Below, piece by piece: positions 19,308-29,898 of a DNA stretch of 64,000 nucleotides. Origin of the DNA: Dyella terrae. Its GTDB lineage: Bacteria > Pseudomonadota > Gammaproteobacteria > Xanthomonadales > Rhodanobacteraceae. The notes below the pieces were generated by a model that was not told where the DNA came from, searched no databases, and was given only the letters and a program-made list of their open reading frames with translations. A program made the position numbers and the translations under genes. Location of the stretch: positions 4,588,001 to 4,652,000 of the forward strand of contig NZ_CP089414.1 of the NCBI RefSeq assembly GCF_022394535.1. The letters are read 5' to 3'. Within the stretch, counting starts at the first letter, position 1. Every line of letters starts with the position of its first letter.

Positions 19308-20324
19308 ATGCAGCTTTGGTTGCAACGCGTACTGGGTGGACTGTTGCTCTTGGCGGGCACGGGACTGGTGGTGACGACCGAGCAAGGCTTGCTCGACAAT
19401 CGTCACGCGTCCGATCGTCATGGTGGACAGATTGTGGATCTGGGTGACGGTGGTTCGTCGGACCGGGGACATCATGGCAACCTCGTGCGTGTCGCTGGCC
19501 CCATTCGCGTGGTGGAAGATCCCTTCGATCCTGAGTTCGGTCAACGTGCGCGTGCGCCCGTGATGATCCGTCACGTCGAGATGTTCCTATGGCGGGAAAT
19601 CCGCGTAGGCGGCGACGTGCATTACGAACTGGATTGGGTGGATCGCCCGATCGACTCGCGTCGTTTTGCACAGCCCTCTGGTCATGTGAATCCCGAGCGG
19701 TTCCCGATCGAAGGCAAGCAGTTCGATGCAGGACAGGCGCGCGTCGGCAACTTCGCTATGTCCCCGCCGCTACTGCATGCGTTGCCGGGTGGCGCGCTCA
19801 TCACGCCCGTCATCAAAACCTTGCCGGTGAATCTGGCGGCAAGTTTTTCCCTCAATGGGAATTACTTCACCACCAGCGCGCATCCTGAGCAGCCCCGGTT
19901 GGGCGATCTGCGGGTGAGTTGGGAAGCCGTGCCGCCGCAGGTGGTGACCGTGTTTGCGCAGATCAACGGCGATGAACTGGTGCCGGCGGCGAGTGCCATC
20001 GATGGCAAGGGCTTCGACGTTCAGATAGGCGACCGCGATCTGGCGGACGTCGTGCCGGATGTTCCGTCGCCGCCGTCCTACGTCTGGCTGCGCCGCATTG
20101 CCGCTGTGTTGTTGGCGATGTTTGGTGCGTTGCTGCTATTGCCTGAGCGCCCGCGTACCCATCATGACTTGCTGCTCGCTGTGGGCAGTGGCTTGCTGCT
20201 GGTGTCTGCGGTGGCTTGCGTGATGTGGTTGGGGACGGATATGGCGATGGGTGGGGTTTGGTTTTTGGTGGCGTTGGTGGGGATGGGGGTGGCGGTTTGG
20301 AGGTTGCGGGCAACCGCTGAGTGA
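19308..20324 (+). CDS. TMEM43-family membrane protein
   Basis: The 338-residue protein has one N-terminal membrane helix (LWLQRVLGGLLLLAGTGLVV), a long extracytoplasmic beta-rich domain (residues about 35-255, with RVEDPFDPEF-like and FLWREIRVGGDVHYELDW segments) and three C-terminal helices from residue about 262. This layout and the YELDWVDRPIDSRRF segment fit the TMEM43/DUF1625 family, whose bacterial function is unknown. An AGGGGGA ribosome binding site precedes the ATG; it follows the MBL gene by 28 bases and is likely the last gene of the yfhL-ggt operon. Confidence 0.82.
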   Translation: MQLWLQRVLGGLLLLAGTGLVVTTEQGLLDNRHASDRHGGQIVDLGDGGSSDRGHHGNLVRVAGPIRVVEDPFDPEFGQRARAPVMIRHVEMFLWREIRVGGDVHYELDWVDRPIDSRRFAQPSGHVNPERFPIEGKQFDAGQARVGNFAMSPPLLHALPGGALITPVIKTLPVNLAASFSLNGNYFTTSAHPEQPRLGDLRVSWEAVPPQVVTVFAQINGDELVPAASAIDGKGFDVQIGDRDLADVVPDVPSPPSYVWLRRIAAVLLAMFGALLLLPERPRTHHDLLLAVGSGLLLVSAVACVMWLGTDMAMGGVWFLVALVGMGVAVWRLRATAE

Positions 20325-20332
20325 GAGCGCGC

Positions 20333-21300
20333 TTTTTCTCCCTCTCCCCTGCGGGGAGAGGGTTGGGGTGAGGGGGCAATCTAGCCTCACCGTTGTTACC
20401 GTCATCCCTGCGAAGGCAGGGATCCAGTGACTTTGCCCTTGGTTTTAGCGTGATCGCGACCTGGCTCGCCTGCGGCGGGCTTTCGACCTCCTGCCGGACG
20501 CCGAGTCACTTTTCTTTGCTTGCCCAAAGAAAAGTAACCCAAAGAAAGGGCACCCCCGCTTGGCGCTGGCCGATAGAGCCGGCCAGTCCGTGAGGGGCGG
20601 CCGGGCTTTTCGACAGGGCTTCCTGCCCTGGCGAAAAGGGATCGGCATCCGTGCCGATTCCCCTGCGGGCCTTTTCGTCCACCCCTCACCGCCGCACAGG
20701 GGGCCCGACGGTCAAAAGCGCCGAGCCGACGGCTCGTGCAGCGGAGCTGCACGTCGCATCGCGGCAGGTCGCGTTGCTCCTGCTCTGATGCGCAAAGTCG
20801 AGGCAGACGGACGATGCCGTTACGTGGCGAGTTCTCCACAGCGGTCGGGAAGCGTAGCGTCCTCTTTATCTTGCCCCAGCGATCGGGAAGCGTAGCGAAA
20901 CCTGCTTTAAGTCCTCTCCGCCACGGCGCGTTGCGAAGCGCTTGGAAGTACCCGCTGTGTAGCGGCGAAGGTGGCCAAGCCACAACGTTCCTCAGGCGCT
21001 CGGGCTTATCCCATCGACATGCTACGGGCGTTGGCCTGTCAGGCCATTTCTTCGGGTTACTTTTCTTTGGGCCAACAAAGAAAAGTGACTCGAGCGTCCC
21101 ACGGGACTAGCTTCGCGTCGTCGGCAGACGATCGAAACGCCCGCTGCGTAAGCGGCCAGGTCGCCGTAGCGCACGAGGCGATAACCATACCCACGGCTAC
21201 TGGATCCCGGCCTGCGCCGGGATGACGGTTTCATCGAAACGATAAGGCGAGCACCCACCCATCACCCCAACCCTCTCCCCGCAGGGGAGAGGGAGACAGC
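20333..21300. repeat. Composite of nested inverted repeats (long copy)
   Basis: This gene-free block is bounded by inverted copies of a GA-rich hairpin (ccctctcccc-3 nt-ggggagaggg at 20340-20362 and 21271-21293). Next inward come hairpins at 20404-20423 and 21204-21223 of the type atccc...gggat. Further inward, the palindrome acttttcttt/aaagaaaagt occurs at 20508-20535 and, inverted with flanks, at 21059-21086. The roughly 500-base core between has further short palindromes and no gene. Similar intergenic blocks are widespread in Xanthomonadales and are often mis-annotated as hypothetical proteins. Confidence 0.8.
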
Positions 21301-21380
21301 GCACGGCTTGCTGGAGCGCCACCAAATCCGCCAACTACAACTACGCGAACGCCACAACGCGAAACAGCAGCTTCAGCCGC

Positions 21381-22634
21381 TCACGCCACCTGCGCGTCAA
21401 ACTTGCGAATGAAGTCCCGCACTTGCGGATACACCAGCTGCCGCCAGCGTCGACCGCTGAAAATGCCGTAGTGGCCTGCACCTTCCACCACTCGGTGTTC
21501 GCGGCGGTCAGTTGCGATGCCGCTGCACAGGTCGTGCGCCGCTTCGGTCTGGCCGATGCCGGAGATATCGTCCAGTTCACCTTCGACAGTCAGCAAGGCG
21601 GTGGTCTTGATGGCGGAGGGCTTCACGCGTTCGCCTGACACATCCCACAGGCCGCGCGGCAGCAGGAATTGCTGGAACACGGTGGAGATGGTGTCGAGGT
21701 AGTACTCGGCTGGCATGTCGAGCACGGCGTTGTATTCGTCGTAGAACTTGCGGTGTGCCTGCGCATCGTCCTCGTCACCGCGCAGCAGGTTCTCGTAGAA
21801 ATCCCAGTGCGAGTTGAGGTGACGGCCGGGGTTCATGGCGATGAAGCCGGCGTGCTGCAGGAAGCCGGGGTACACCTCTCGGCCGCTGCCGGGGTAGTTC
21901 GGCGGCACGGTATGGATCACGTTGCCGCGGAACCAGCTGAGCGGGCGGTTGGTCGCGAGGTTGTTCACACCCGTGGGGTTGCTGCGCGGCTCGATCGGGC
22001 CGCCCATCATGGTCATGCTGAGCGGGGTCTTTTCACCGCGTGCGGCCATCAGAGAGACCGCGGCAAGCACCGGCACAGTCGGCTGGCACACGGAAATCAC
22101 GTGCAGTCGTTCGGCGCCGATGTGGCGGATGAATTCTTCGATGTACGCCACGTAGTCGTCGAGATGAAACGCGCCGTGGCTGGCCGGCACCATGCGCGCG
22201 TCAACCCAGTCGGTGATGTACACCTTGTGGTCTTGCAGCAGGGTGCGCACGGTATCGCGCAGCAACGTGGCGTGGTGACCGGAGAGTGGCGCCACGACCA
22301 GTACGGTCGGCTCGCTCTTCAACCTCTCGATGGTGTCCGGATCGTCGCTGAAGCGCTTGAAGCGCTTGAGCTGGCAGAAGGGCTTGTCCAGCACCACACG
22401 TTCGATCACGGCAATGTCCTGGCCGTGCGAAGTGACCTGCGGCAGGTTGAAGGCCGGCTTCTCGTATTCCTTGCCCAGGCGGTGCATCAGTTCGTAGCCG
22501 GCGGCCAGTCGCTGCGCACCGGGCAGGTGGGACATGGGGCTGGTCACGTCGCTCAGCATCTTCGCGCTGGCTTCGGCGTAATGGCTCATGGGGCCGAGGA
22601 AGGCGCGTTGCCACTCGTGGATCTGATAGAGCAT
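21381..22634 (-). CDS. phaZ: Intracellular polyhydroxybutyrate depolymerase PhaZ
   Basis: The 417-residue protein matches the intracellular PHB depolymerase family: N-terminal MLYQIHEWQRAFLGPMSHYAEAS, alpha/beta-hydrolase core, and the nucleophile in VISVCQPTVP, where Cys183 replaces the usual Ser as in the Ralstonia PhaZ1 group. Downstream DDISGIGQTEAAH carries the acid and EGAGHYGIFSGRRW the catalytic His. It degrades stored PHB granules. With the phasin at 5175-5603 this shows PHB storage, although the two genes are 16 kb apart and the synthase is not in the window. Confidence 0.93.
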   Translation of the reverse strand: MLYQIHEWQRAFLGPMSHYAEASAKMLSDVTSPMSHLPGAQRLAAGYELMHRLGKEYEKPAFNLPQVTSHGQDIAVIERVVLDKPFCQLKRFKRFSDDPDTIERLKSEPTVLVVAPLSGHHATLLRDTVRTLLQDHKVYITDWVDARMVPASHGAFHLDDYVAYIEEFIRHIGAERLHVISVCQPTVPVLAAVSLMAARGEKTPLSMTMMGGPIEPRSNPTGVNNLATNRPLSWFRGNVIHTVPPNYPGSGREVYPGFLQHAGFIAMNPGRHLNSHWDFYENLLRGDEDDAQAHRKFYDEYNAVLDMPAEYYLDTISTVFQQFLLPRGLWDVSGERVKPSAIKTTALLTVEGELDDISGIGQTEAAHDLCSGIATDRREHRVVEGAGHYGIFSGRRWRQLVYPQVRDFIRKFDAQVA

Positions 22635-22730
22635 GAGACGGACCGGGCGGAGTCAGAGGGAATCATCTTACCCGGTTTGGCGGGTGCGTGCTGCGCTGCC
22701 GCATCGTCTCGTGCCTGATGAATCAGTTGC

Positions 22731-23474
22731 TTACGTGCGACGACAGAGCAGCAGCACTTCGTCGACCCCGGTCGATGGCACCAGCCCGGGCTGCCAGCTC
22801 AGCGGCTTCTGCAGGCGCAGGCCGATGGGCATGAAGACCCGGTTGTACCACCACAGCGCGCGCTCCCTGTGCTGGGTGAGGTACTTCTCGCCGAGGGCGA
22901 GCAGGGTGGGTGAAGAGGGTTGCATGCCATAGACCGCGCTTTGTTCAATGCGCCAACCATGCGTGGCCAGTCGGGCGGCAATGTCCCCCGGCTCGTACCG
23001 GCGATAGTGGCCGACGAAGTCGTCGAAACTGGTCCATGCATCCGCATGCAACGGCACCGACAGCAGCAGTGCGGCGCGTGGATCGGCGACGCGCGTCAGT
23101 TCGCTCAGTGCGCCGTCGTCATCGACCACGTGCTCAAGGATGTCGAGCGCGCACACCAGATCGAAGCTGGCGTCGGCATACGGCAGGGCGGTAATGCTCC
23201 CACGTGTCGCCATGGCGTTCCGCGTACGCAGTGCCGTGATGGCCGCGCCGCTGAGGTCCATGAAGCAGGTGCCATCGAGTGGAAGGCGCGGACGCAATCC
23301 AGGTGCAACCTCGAGGCGACGCGGTGCCTGCGCCACCAGCTTCGATACCAGTGGCCAAGTATTGAACCGGTTCGGCTCAACCAGCCGTGCGCCGGACCAG
23401 AGCGACTCGTAGAAGCTCCGGTTGATGCGATTGACGTTTTCTGCGCGAGAGCGCGTCGGCGCGAGAGTAGGCAT
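22731..23474 (-). CDS. Class I SAM-dependent methyltransferase
   Basis: The 247-residue protein has a reduced class I methyltransferase core: LEVAPGLRPRLP (motif I, unusual, with the Gly-rich loop partly replaced), CFMDLSGAAI, and SFDLVCALDILEHVVDDDGALSELTRV (motifs IV/V). The C-terminal half, with HYRRYEPGDIAARLATHGW, is typical of ubiquinone/menaquinone-like methyltransferases of unknown substrate. It lies between phaZ and the RDD gene on the same strand with gaps of 96 and 42 bases. Confidence 0.8.
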   Translation of the reverse strand: MPTLAPTRSRAENVNRINRSFYESLWSGARLVEPNRFNTWPLVSKLVAQAPRRLEVAPGLRPRLPLDGTCFMDLSGAAITALRTRNAMATRGSITALPYADASFDLVCALDILEHVVDDDGALSELTRVADPRAALLLSVPLHADAWTSFDDFVGHYRRYEPGDIAARLATHGWRIEQSAVYGMQPSSPTLLALGEKYLTQHRERALWWYNRVFMPIGLRLQKPLSWQPGLVPSTGVDEVLLLCRRT

Positions 23475-23516
23475 GGGCGAAGTTTCGCGCCCGGATGGCT
23501 GAGCGGGGCGTGAAAG

Positions 23517-24017
23517 TCAGCGGATGCAGCGCAATTCGGTGCGTGCGACCACGTCGTGCATCGCACGTTTTCGTGGATCGAATGCAGCTACGGCGAACCA
23601 CACGGCCCATGCCACCAGGGCCGACCATCCGGCGCCACGCGTGCCGACCAACGGTGCGAGCGCGAGTAGCAGCATCGGGGCGGCGGCCACCAGCAGTCGC
23701 ACGACGGCTTGCACGGGGCCGATGCGCAGACCGTCAGCATTGGTCACGCGGATGCGCCACGGGCGCATGCCCAGCGTTTGTCCGCCGCGCAACCACGACG
23801 CGAGGAAGTACGCCGACACCACCAATGCCTGCAGCGGCTGATACCACCAGGCGATATGCGCATGCCCGTCGGTACTGACCACGGTGCCACCGGTGACGCG
23901 TTGGCACACGTAGCCCATCACCATCACGATCGCCACCACGGCGAGCAGGTCATAGAGCAGGGCAGTCAGGCGACGCCACAGCGGGCAATACACGTCGGTT
24001 GCGGTGATGGCATTCAT
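23517..24017 (-). CDS. RDD family membrane protein
   Basis: The 166-residue protein begins with the RDD signature as PLWRRLTALLYDLLAVVAIVM and has three to four membrane helices. The family motif GGQTLGMRPWRIRV and the C-terminal DPRKRAMHDVVARTEL are present. RDD proteins are small inner-membrane proteins; some act as Na+(Li+)/H+ antiporters, most are uncharacterised. It is divergent from xerD by 35 bases. Confidence 0.88.
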   Translation of the reverse strand: MNAITATDVYCPLWRRLTALLYDLLAVVAIVMVMGYVCQRVTGGTVVSTDGHAHIAWWYQPLQALVVSAYFLASWLRGGQTLGMRPWRIRVTNADGLRIGPVQAVVRLLVAAAPMLLLALAPLVGTRGAGWSALVAWAVWFAVAAFDPRKRAMHDVVARTELRCIR

Positions 24018-24052
24018 CGAAATGGATGTCGTTGGGCGTGGAGTGCTTGCGC

Positions 24053-24994
24053 ATGGCGAGGCAGACGGCGAGCATCGCCTCCATGCAGCACGAAGAACCC
24101 AGTATCGCCGAAGCCGACCGTCGCAGCATCGATGCCTTTATCGAGCGCGTGTGGTCCGAAGACGGCTTGTCGGATCGCACGCTCGACGCGTATCGCCGTG
24201 ACCTTGAAGGCCTGGCCCGCTGGCTGGGGACGCAAGGGCAGAGCTTGCACAGCGCGCGGCGCCACCATTTGTCGGCCTACCACGGCAGCCAGCCGGTGGC
24301 CGTGCGCTCACTGGCTCGGCGGCAGTCGTCGTTCCGCCGCTACTACGCGCACGTCGTGCGCTCTGAGCCGGGTTTCGAAGATCCCACCTTGCTGATCGAG
24401 CGCCCCAAGATGCCACGCAGCCTGCCCAAGGCCCTGGCCGAGCGTGAGATCGAAGGGCTGCTGGATGCACCCGACGTCGGCAGCACATTGGGGCTGCGCG
24501 ATCGGGCCATGCTGGAATTGATGTACGCCTCGGGCCTGCGTGTGTCCGAACTGGTGGAGTTACCACTGGCGTCGCTCAATCTCCGCCAGGGTGTGGTGCG
24601 CGTCACCGGCAAGGGTGGCAAAGATCGTCTGGTGCCCATCGGTGAAATGGCCGCGGAGCGCATCGAGGCTTATCTCGCCGCCGCACGCCCCGTGCTCGCC
24701 AAGGGACGTCAACCGGCAGCGCTTTTCCTAAGCAATCGCGGTGAGGGCATGACCCGGCAGATGTTCTGGACGCTGGTGAAACGCTATGCGCTGGTGGTGG
24801 GCATCGTGCCCAAGCGCATCTCACCGCACGTGCTGCGCCATTCCTTCGCCACCCATCTGCTCAATCACGGGGCCGACCTGCGCGCGCTGCAGATGCTTTT
24901 GGGGCACAGCGCGCTGAGCACCACCCAGATCTACACCCTGGTAGCGAAAGAGGGCCTCAAGCGCCTGCATGCCCAGCATCACCCTCGGGGTTAA
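24053..24994 (+). CDS. xerD: Tyrosine recombinase XerD
   Basis: XerD with XerC resolves chromosome dimers at dif. The catalytic set is complete: Arg in ASGLRVSEL, Lys in GKGGKDRLVP, His-x-x-Arg in HVLRHSFATHLL, His in LGHSALSTT and the nucleophile Tyr in TQIYTLV. The N-terminal core-binding SAM-like domain covers residues about 15-120. The start at 24053 (313 aa) has a GGAG 9 bases upstream; alternatives are 24026 and 24083. No mobile element surrounds it, so it is the housekeeping recombinase. Confidence 0.93.
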   Translation: MARQTASIASMQHEEPSIAEADRRSIDAFIERVWSEDGLSDRTLDAYRRDLEGLARWLGTQGQSLHSARRHHLSAYHGSQPVAVRSLARRQSSFRRYYAHVVRSEPGFEDPTLLIERPKMPRSLPKALAEREIEGLLDAPDVGSTLGLRDRAMLELMYASGLRVSELVELPLASLNLRQGVVRVTGKGGKDRLVPIGEMAAERIEAYLAAARPVLAKGRQPAALFLSNRGEGMTRQMFWTLVKRYALVVGIVPKRISPHVLRHSFATHLLNHGADLRALQMLLGHSALSTTQIYTLVAKEGLKRLHAQHHPRG

Positions 24995-25099
24995 GCGGTG
25001 CGCCGTTGTGTCAAACGGCCCACATACCCGTTCATGTGCCTGTGAGAGAATGGGTTTTCCCCTGCGCCCCGACGGGGCGGCATGTCGATGAGGTTCGCG

Positions 25100-25849
25100 A
25101 TGTTCAAGAAATGGTTGCTGGCGCTGTGCGTCGGTGGATTGGCCCTCAACGCCTGTGCTGCGCCCGATGGCGCCGCTGCCGCTCCCGAAGCCACCGTACG
25201 CAAGGCGCTGCTTTCGTTGGTGCCCAACGCGAACGTCGATTCGGTTCGCCCAGCGCCGATGCCGGGCTTCTATCAGGTCATCGCCTCGGGCCATCTGGTC
25301 TATGTGTCCAGCGACGGCAAGTACATGCTCAATGGCGATCTGATCGACCTGAGCAAGAAAAAGAACATCACTGAGGATGGCTGGGCGGATTTCCGCAAGG
25401 CCGAACTGGCCAAGGTGCCGGCGGCTGACCGGATCGTGTTTGCGCCGGCCAATCCGCGCTATCGCGTGACCGTTTTCACGGACGTCAATTGCGCCTACTG
25501 CCGCCAGTTGCATGAGCACATCGCGGACTTCAACAAGGCCGGCATCGCCGTGGAATACATCGCCTGGCCGCGTGAAGGCGTGACCAACGAGGCGGGCAAG
25601 ACCACGCAGACCTACAACGAGATGGTTTCGGTGTGGTGTGCCGCCGACCGCAAGGCCGCCTTTTCGGCCGCCAAGCTGGGCAAGGCACCGAAGGCCACCA
25701 ACTGCCCCAACCCGGTGAAGGACGAGTTCGACCTGGGTGTGAAGCTGGGGGTTACCGGCACGCCGACCATCATCGGTGAAGACGGCAGCATGCTCGGCGG
25801 CTACGTGACGCCGGACCAGCTGTTGCAGGCGCTGAAGACTGGCGGCTGA
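25100..25849 (+). CDS. dsbC: Thiol:disulfide interchange protein DsbC
   Basis: Periplasmic disulfide isomerase, 249 aa from the ATG at 25100, chosen because GAGG lies 6 bases upstream (ATGs at 25082 and 25088 are also possible). A signal peptide ends near NACA. The N-terminal dimerisation domain (residues about 30-85, GFYQVIASGHLVYVSSDGKYML) is followed by the thioredoxin-like domain with active site CAYC (Cys131, Cys134), a structural Cys pair (VWCAAD, NCPNP) and the cis-Pro loop GTPTI. It repairs wrongly paired disulfides. Confidence 0.93.
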   Translation: MFKKWLLALCVGGLALNACAAPDGAAAAPEATVRKALLSLVPNANVDSVRPAPMPGFYQVIASGHLVYVSSDGKYMLNGDLIDLSKKKNITEDGWADFRKAELAKVPAADRIVFAPANPRYRVTVFTDVNCAYCRQLHEHIADFNKAGIAVEYIAWPREGVTNEAGKTTQTYNEMVSVWCAADRKAAFSAAKLGKAPKATNCPNPVKDEFDLGVKLGVTGTPTIIGEDGSMLGGYVTPDQLLQALKTGG

Positions 25850-26007
25850 ACCCATCCCCCTTCCGTATTCTGCAAAAACAATCGGTTGGGTCATTCCGGC
25901 GGCTGGGCGCAAGCGCAAGCCGCCGGGGTCCTCAGGATGCTGCGTCGCGGCAGTCTTGATGCTCCTTAGGGTACAATAGGCGTTTTCGCCTACCTCCCGT
26001 TCCCCGC

Positions 26008-29000
26008 ATGATCGCACTCGACGGGCAGAGCGCCCTCTCTCCTTTTCGTCTCGAACGTCTGAACGCACGCCTGGAGGCCATTCATCGTGGCACTCGGGTG
26101 CAGGCGTCGTGGTTCGTTTACTTTATCGACGCCGACCGCACGCCGGAGGGCGAGCAGCATCGTCGCCTGCTGGAAGTGCTGGAAGCCAAGGAGGGAGCGC
26201 CGGAGGCCGCCTCTTTGTGGGTGGTTCCGCGCCTAGGCACGATTTCGCCCTGGTCCAGCAAGGCCACTGACATCCTGCATGGCGCCGGTTTCGACGTGCG
26301 CCGCGTGGAGCGCGGCACTGCTTGGCAGGTCGCCGGCTTGCCTGCTGCCGGCACCGCAGAGCACGACGCCGTACTGGCTGTGTTGCACGACGCGATGACG
26401 CAGTCCGTGCTGACCAGCCTGGATCAGGCCAAGGGCCTGTTCCTCGGTGGCCAGCCGGGTCCTATCGTCCACATCGCGCTGGGCGGTGACGCCAAGGCTG
26501 CGCTGGACAAGGCCAATAAGGAACTGGGTCTGGCACTGGCCGACGACGAGATCGAGTACCTCGTCGAGCGCTACGCCGAGCTGGGTCGTGACCCGAGCGA
26601 CGCCGAACTCTTCATGTTCGCGCAGGCCAACTCCGAACATTGCCGCCACAAGGTGTTCAACGCCAGTTGGACGCTGGATGGCGAGGCTCAGGACAAGAGC
26701 CTGTTCGGCATGATCAAGAACACTCACCAGCATTCGCCGGCCCATACATTGTCCGCCTACAAGGACAACGCGGCCGTGATCGAAGGCTTCGAGGGCAAGC
26801 GCTTCTTCCCGGATCACGACGGCGTGTGGCGCGCGCATTCGGAGCAAGTCGACTACGCGATCAAGGTGGAAACGCATAACCACCCGACTGCCATCGCACC
26901 GTGGCCGGGCGCTGCAACCGGCGCCGGCGGCGAGATCCGCGATGAAGGCGCGACAGGCCGTGGCGCCAAGCCGAAGGCTGGCCTCACCGGTTTCTCCGTG
27001 TCTGACCTGCGCATTCCGGGCCTGCCGCGTCCGTGGGAAGTGGATCGCCCGCTGCCGCCGCACATGGCTACCGCGTTCGAAATCATGCGCGACGGCCCGC
27101 TGGGCGCCGCTGCGTTCAACAACGAATTCGGACGTCCCGCGCTGGGTGGCTATTTCCGCACCTACGAACATGAAACCGGCGAAGCCGGTGTGCGTCGCGG
27201 CTACGACAAGCCGATCATGATCGCTGGCGGCCTCGCCAACATCCGCTCCGGCCATGTGCAGAAGCGCGATGTGCAGCCCGGCAACAAGGTGATCGTGCTG
27301 GGTGGCCCGGCGATGCTGATCGGCCTTGGCGGCGGCGCCGCCTCGTCGGTTGCGTCGGGCACGTCCAGCAAAGAGCTCGATTTCGCCTCCGTGCAGCGTG
27401 ACAACGCCGAGATGGAACGTCGTGCGCAGCAGGTGATCGATAGCTGCTGGGCACGTGGCGACAAGAACCCCATCGTCAGCGTTCACGACGTGGGCGCGGG
27501 CGGTTTGTCCAACGCCATTCCCGAGCTGCTCAACGACGCCGGCGTTGGTGGTCGCATCGACCTTTCCCGCGTACCGTGCGATGACCCGTCACTCTCGCCG
27601 ATGCAGGTGTGGAGCAACGAATCGCAGGAGCGCTACGTGCTCGCGATCGGCGTCGACGATCTCGCCGAGTTCGAGGAATACTGCAAACGCGAGCGTTGCC
27701 CGTATGCCGTGGTCGGTGATGCGACCGCTGAGCGCCGCCTGGTGGTGAACGATCCGCGCACCGACACATTGGTGATCGACCTGCCGATGGATGTGCTGTT
27801 CGGCAAGCCGCCGCGCATGCATCGTGACGCCAAGCGCCTGAAACCGCGCGTTGATCTGGTGCCCGACCTTACCGGCATCAGCATGGACGAAGCGCTGATG
27901 CGTGTGCTGCGTCTGCCTACCGTTGGCAGCAAGAGCTTCCTCATCACCATCGGTGACCGCACCGTGGGTGGCCTGAATGCGCGCGACCCGATGGTCGCTC
28001 CGTGGCAGGTACCGGTGGCCGATTGCGCCGCCACCATCACCGACTTCGACGGCTACACCGGCGAGGCGATGGCGATGGCTGAGCGTGCGCCGGTGGCGCT
28101 GCTCAGCAGCCCGGACGCCGCGCGCCTCGCTGTCGGCGAAGCCATCACCAATCTCGCCGCCGCGCCGATCGCTTCGCTGGGCGAAGTACGTCTGTCGGCG
28201 AATTGGCAGGCTGCCGTGAATTTCCCGGGCGAAGATGCCGCGCTGTTCGACGCCGTGAAGGCTGTCGGTATGGAGCTGTGCCCGGAACTGGATATCTCCA
28301 TTCCGGTCGGCAAGGACTCGCTGTCCATGCAGACCGTGTGGAAAGACGGTGACACCACGCAGCGCACCGTCTCGCCGGTGTCGCTGGTCATCACCGGCTT
28401 TGCGCGCGTCACCGACGTGCGTCGCACGCTGACGCCGCAACTGCGCCTTGATCACGGCGATTCCGAACTGTGGTTGCTCGACCTCGGCGCATGCCGTGAT
28501 CGCCTGGGCGGTTCCTCACTGACGCAGGTGTTCAATCGTGGTGGCGGCGTGCCGCCAGATCTGGACGACCCTAAGCGTCTGAAGTCGTTCTTCGACCTCG
28601 TGCAGGAAGCCAACGCGGGCGGCCTGTTGTTGGCCTATCACGATCGCTCCGACGGTGGCGCCATCGTGACCCTGCTAGAGATGGCGTTTGCCGGTCGCTG
28701 CGGCCTGGAAATCCATCTGGACGGTTGGGCAGAAGCCACGCTGCGCGCGATGTTCAACGAAGAACTCGGCGCCGTCGTGCAGGTAGCCACCGCCAACCGC
28801 GAAGCGTTCGAGTCGCTGCTGGTCAAGCATGGCCTGACCAGCATGGCGTATCGCATCGGTCGTCCGAAGGAAAAGCTGGGCATCAAGCTTTTCCAGAATG
28901 GCGACACGCTGTTCAAGTGGAATTGGCGCACGCTGTTCCAGGCGTGGAACGAAACCAGCCACGCCATGCAGCGCTTGCGCGACAACCCGGTTTCCGCCGA

Positions 29001-29868
29001 TGCGGAGAACCAGTGGCGTTTGGACGATGCCGACCCCGGCATCACGCCGAAGCTCACCTTCGAGCCGCACGAAGACATCGCTGCACCGTATATCGCCAAG
29101 GGCGCGAAGCCGCGCGTGGCGGTGTTGCGCGAGCAGGGCGTCAACGGACAGGTGGAAATGGCCGCCGCGTTCACGCGTGCTGGCTTCGAGGCCGTGGACG
29201 TCCATATGTCCGACCTGGCCAGCGGCCGCATCAAGCTGGCGGACTTCCGCGGTCTCGCCGCGTGCGGTGGCTTCTCCTACGGTGACGTGCTTGGCGCGGG
29301 TCGTGGTTGGGCCACGTCCATCCTCTACAACGAATACCTGCGTGCCGAGTTCAGCACGTTCTTCGCTGACGCCTCGCGTTTTGCGCTGGGCGTGTGCAAC
29401 GGCTGCCAGATGATGAGCCAGCTCAAGGACATCATCCCTGGTGCCGCGCACTGGCCGAAATTCCTGCGCAACGCGTCGGAGCAGTACGAAGCGCGCGTCG
29501 CCACGCTGGAAGTGCTCGATTCGCCGAGCATCTTCTTCAAGGGCATGGCCGGTTCGCGTATTCCGGTGGCGGTAGCGCACGGCGAAGGCCGCGTGAGCTT
29601 CCCGTACAGCTGCAGCCCGGCCAAGGCAGGTGCTGCGGCGCGCTACGTCGATAACCGCGGCAAGCCGACCGAAGACTACCCGCTGAATCCCAACGGTTCG
29701 CCGGGCGGCCTTGCGGGTTTCACTGCCGCGGACGGCCGCGTGACGATCCTGATGCCGCATCCGGAACGCGTGTTCCGCAGCGTGCAGATGAGCTGGCATC
29801 CGGAAAAGTGGGGCGAGGATTCGCCGTGGATGCGCATGTTCCGCAACGCACGGGTGTGGTGCGGCTGA
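26008..29868 (+). CDS. purL: Phosphoribosylformylglycinamidine synthase, large fused PurL
   Basis: The 1286-residue enzyme converts FGAR to FGAM in purine synthesis using glutamine and ATP. Order of domains: N-terminal PurS-like part (1-150), linker, two AIR-synthase-like halves (about 220-1000; motifs [11 protein letters not shown] and [20 protein letters not shown]) and a C-terminal glutaminase. The glutaminase nucleophile is Cys1130 in GVCNGCQMM, with the His-Glu pair in [10 protein letters not shown]. Length and fusion are typical of gammaproteobacteria. It stands alone with a 158-base upstream region. Confidence 0.98.
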   Translation: MIALDGQSALSPFRLERLNARLEAIHRGTRVQASWFVYFIDADRTPEGEQHRRLLEVLEAKEGAPEAASLWVVPRLGTISPWSSKATDILHGAGFDVRRVERGTAWQVAGLPAAGTAEHDAVLAVLHDAMTQSVLTSLDQAKGLFLGGQPGPIVHIALGGDAKAALDKANKELGLALADDEIEYLVERYAELGRDPSDAELFMFAQANSEHCRHKVFNASWTLDGEAQDKSLFGMIKNTHQHSPAHTLSAYKDNAAVIEGFEGKRFFPDHDGVWRAHSEQVDYAIKVETHNHPTAIAPWPGAATGAGGEIRDEGATGRGAKPKAGLTGFSVSDLRIPGLPRPWEVDRPLPPHMATAFEIMRDGPLGAAAFNNEFGRPALGGYFRTYEHETGEAGVRRGYDKPIMIAGGLANIRSGHVQKRDVQPGNKVIVLGGPAMLIGLGGGAASSVASGTSSKELDFASVQRDNAEMERRAQQVIDSCWARGDKNPIVSVHDVGAGGLSNAIPELLNDAGVGGRIDLSRVPCDDPSLSPMQVWSNESQERYVLAIGVDDLAEFEEYCKRERCPYAVVGDATAERRLVVNDPRTDTLVIDLPMDVLFGKPPRMHRDAKRLKPRVDLVPDLTGISMDEALMRVLRLPTVGSKSFLITIGDRTVGGLNARDPMVAPWQVPVADCAATITDFDGYTGEAMAMAERAPVALLSSPDAARLAVGEAITNLAAAPIASLGEVRLSANWQAAVNFPGEDAALFDAVKAVGMELCPELDISIPVGKDSLSMQTVWKDGDTTQRTVSPVSLVITGFARVTDVRRTLTPQLRLDHGDSELWLLDLGACRDRLGGSSLTQVFNRGGGVPPDLDDPKRLKSFFDLVQEANAGGLLLAYHDRSDGGAIVTLLEMAFAGRCGLEIHLDGWAEATLRAMFNEELGAVVQVATANREAFESLLVKHGLTSMAYRIGRPKEKLGIKLFQNGDTLFKWNWRTLFQAWNETSHAMQRLRDNPVSADAENQWRLDDADPGITPKLTFEPHEDIAAPYIAKGAKPRVAVLREQGVNGQVEMAAAFTRAGFEAVDVHMSDLASGRIKLADFRGLAACGGFSYGDVLGAGRGWATSILYNEYLRAEFSTFFADASRFALGVCNGCQMMSQLKDIIPGAAHWPKFLRNASEQYEARVATLEVLDSPSIFFKGMAGSRIPVAVAHGEGRVSFPYSCSPAKAGAAARYVDNRGKPTEDYPLNPNGSPGGLAGFTAADGRVTILMPHPERVFRSVQMSWHPEKWGEDSPWMRMFRNARVWCG

Positions 29869-29898
29869 TGTCGTTTCGCCGCGCTAGGTATCCCTAGC

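Noticed and set aside
20402..20983. Possible 193-aa protein on the minus strand inside the composite repeat
   Set aside because: It runs through palindromic repeats, has no ribosome binding site, and similar translations arise wherever this repeat occurs.
24053..24994. Phage or integron integrase
   Set aside because: The sequence fits housekeeping XerD, and no mobile-element genes or attachment repeats flank it.
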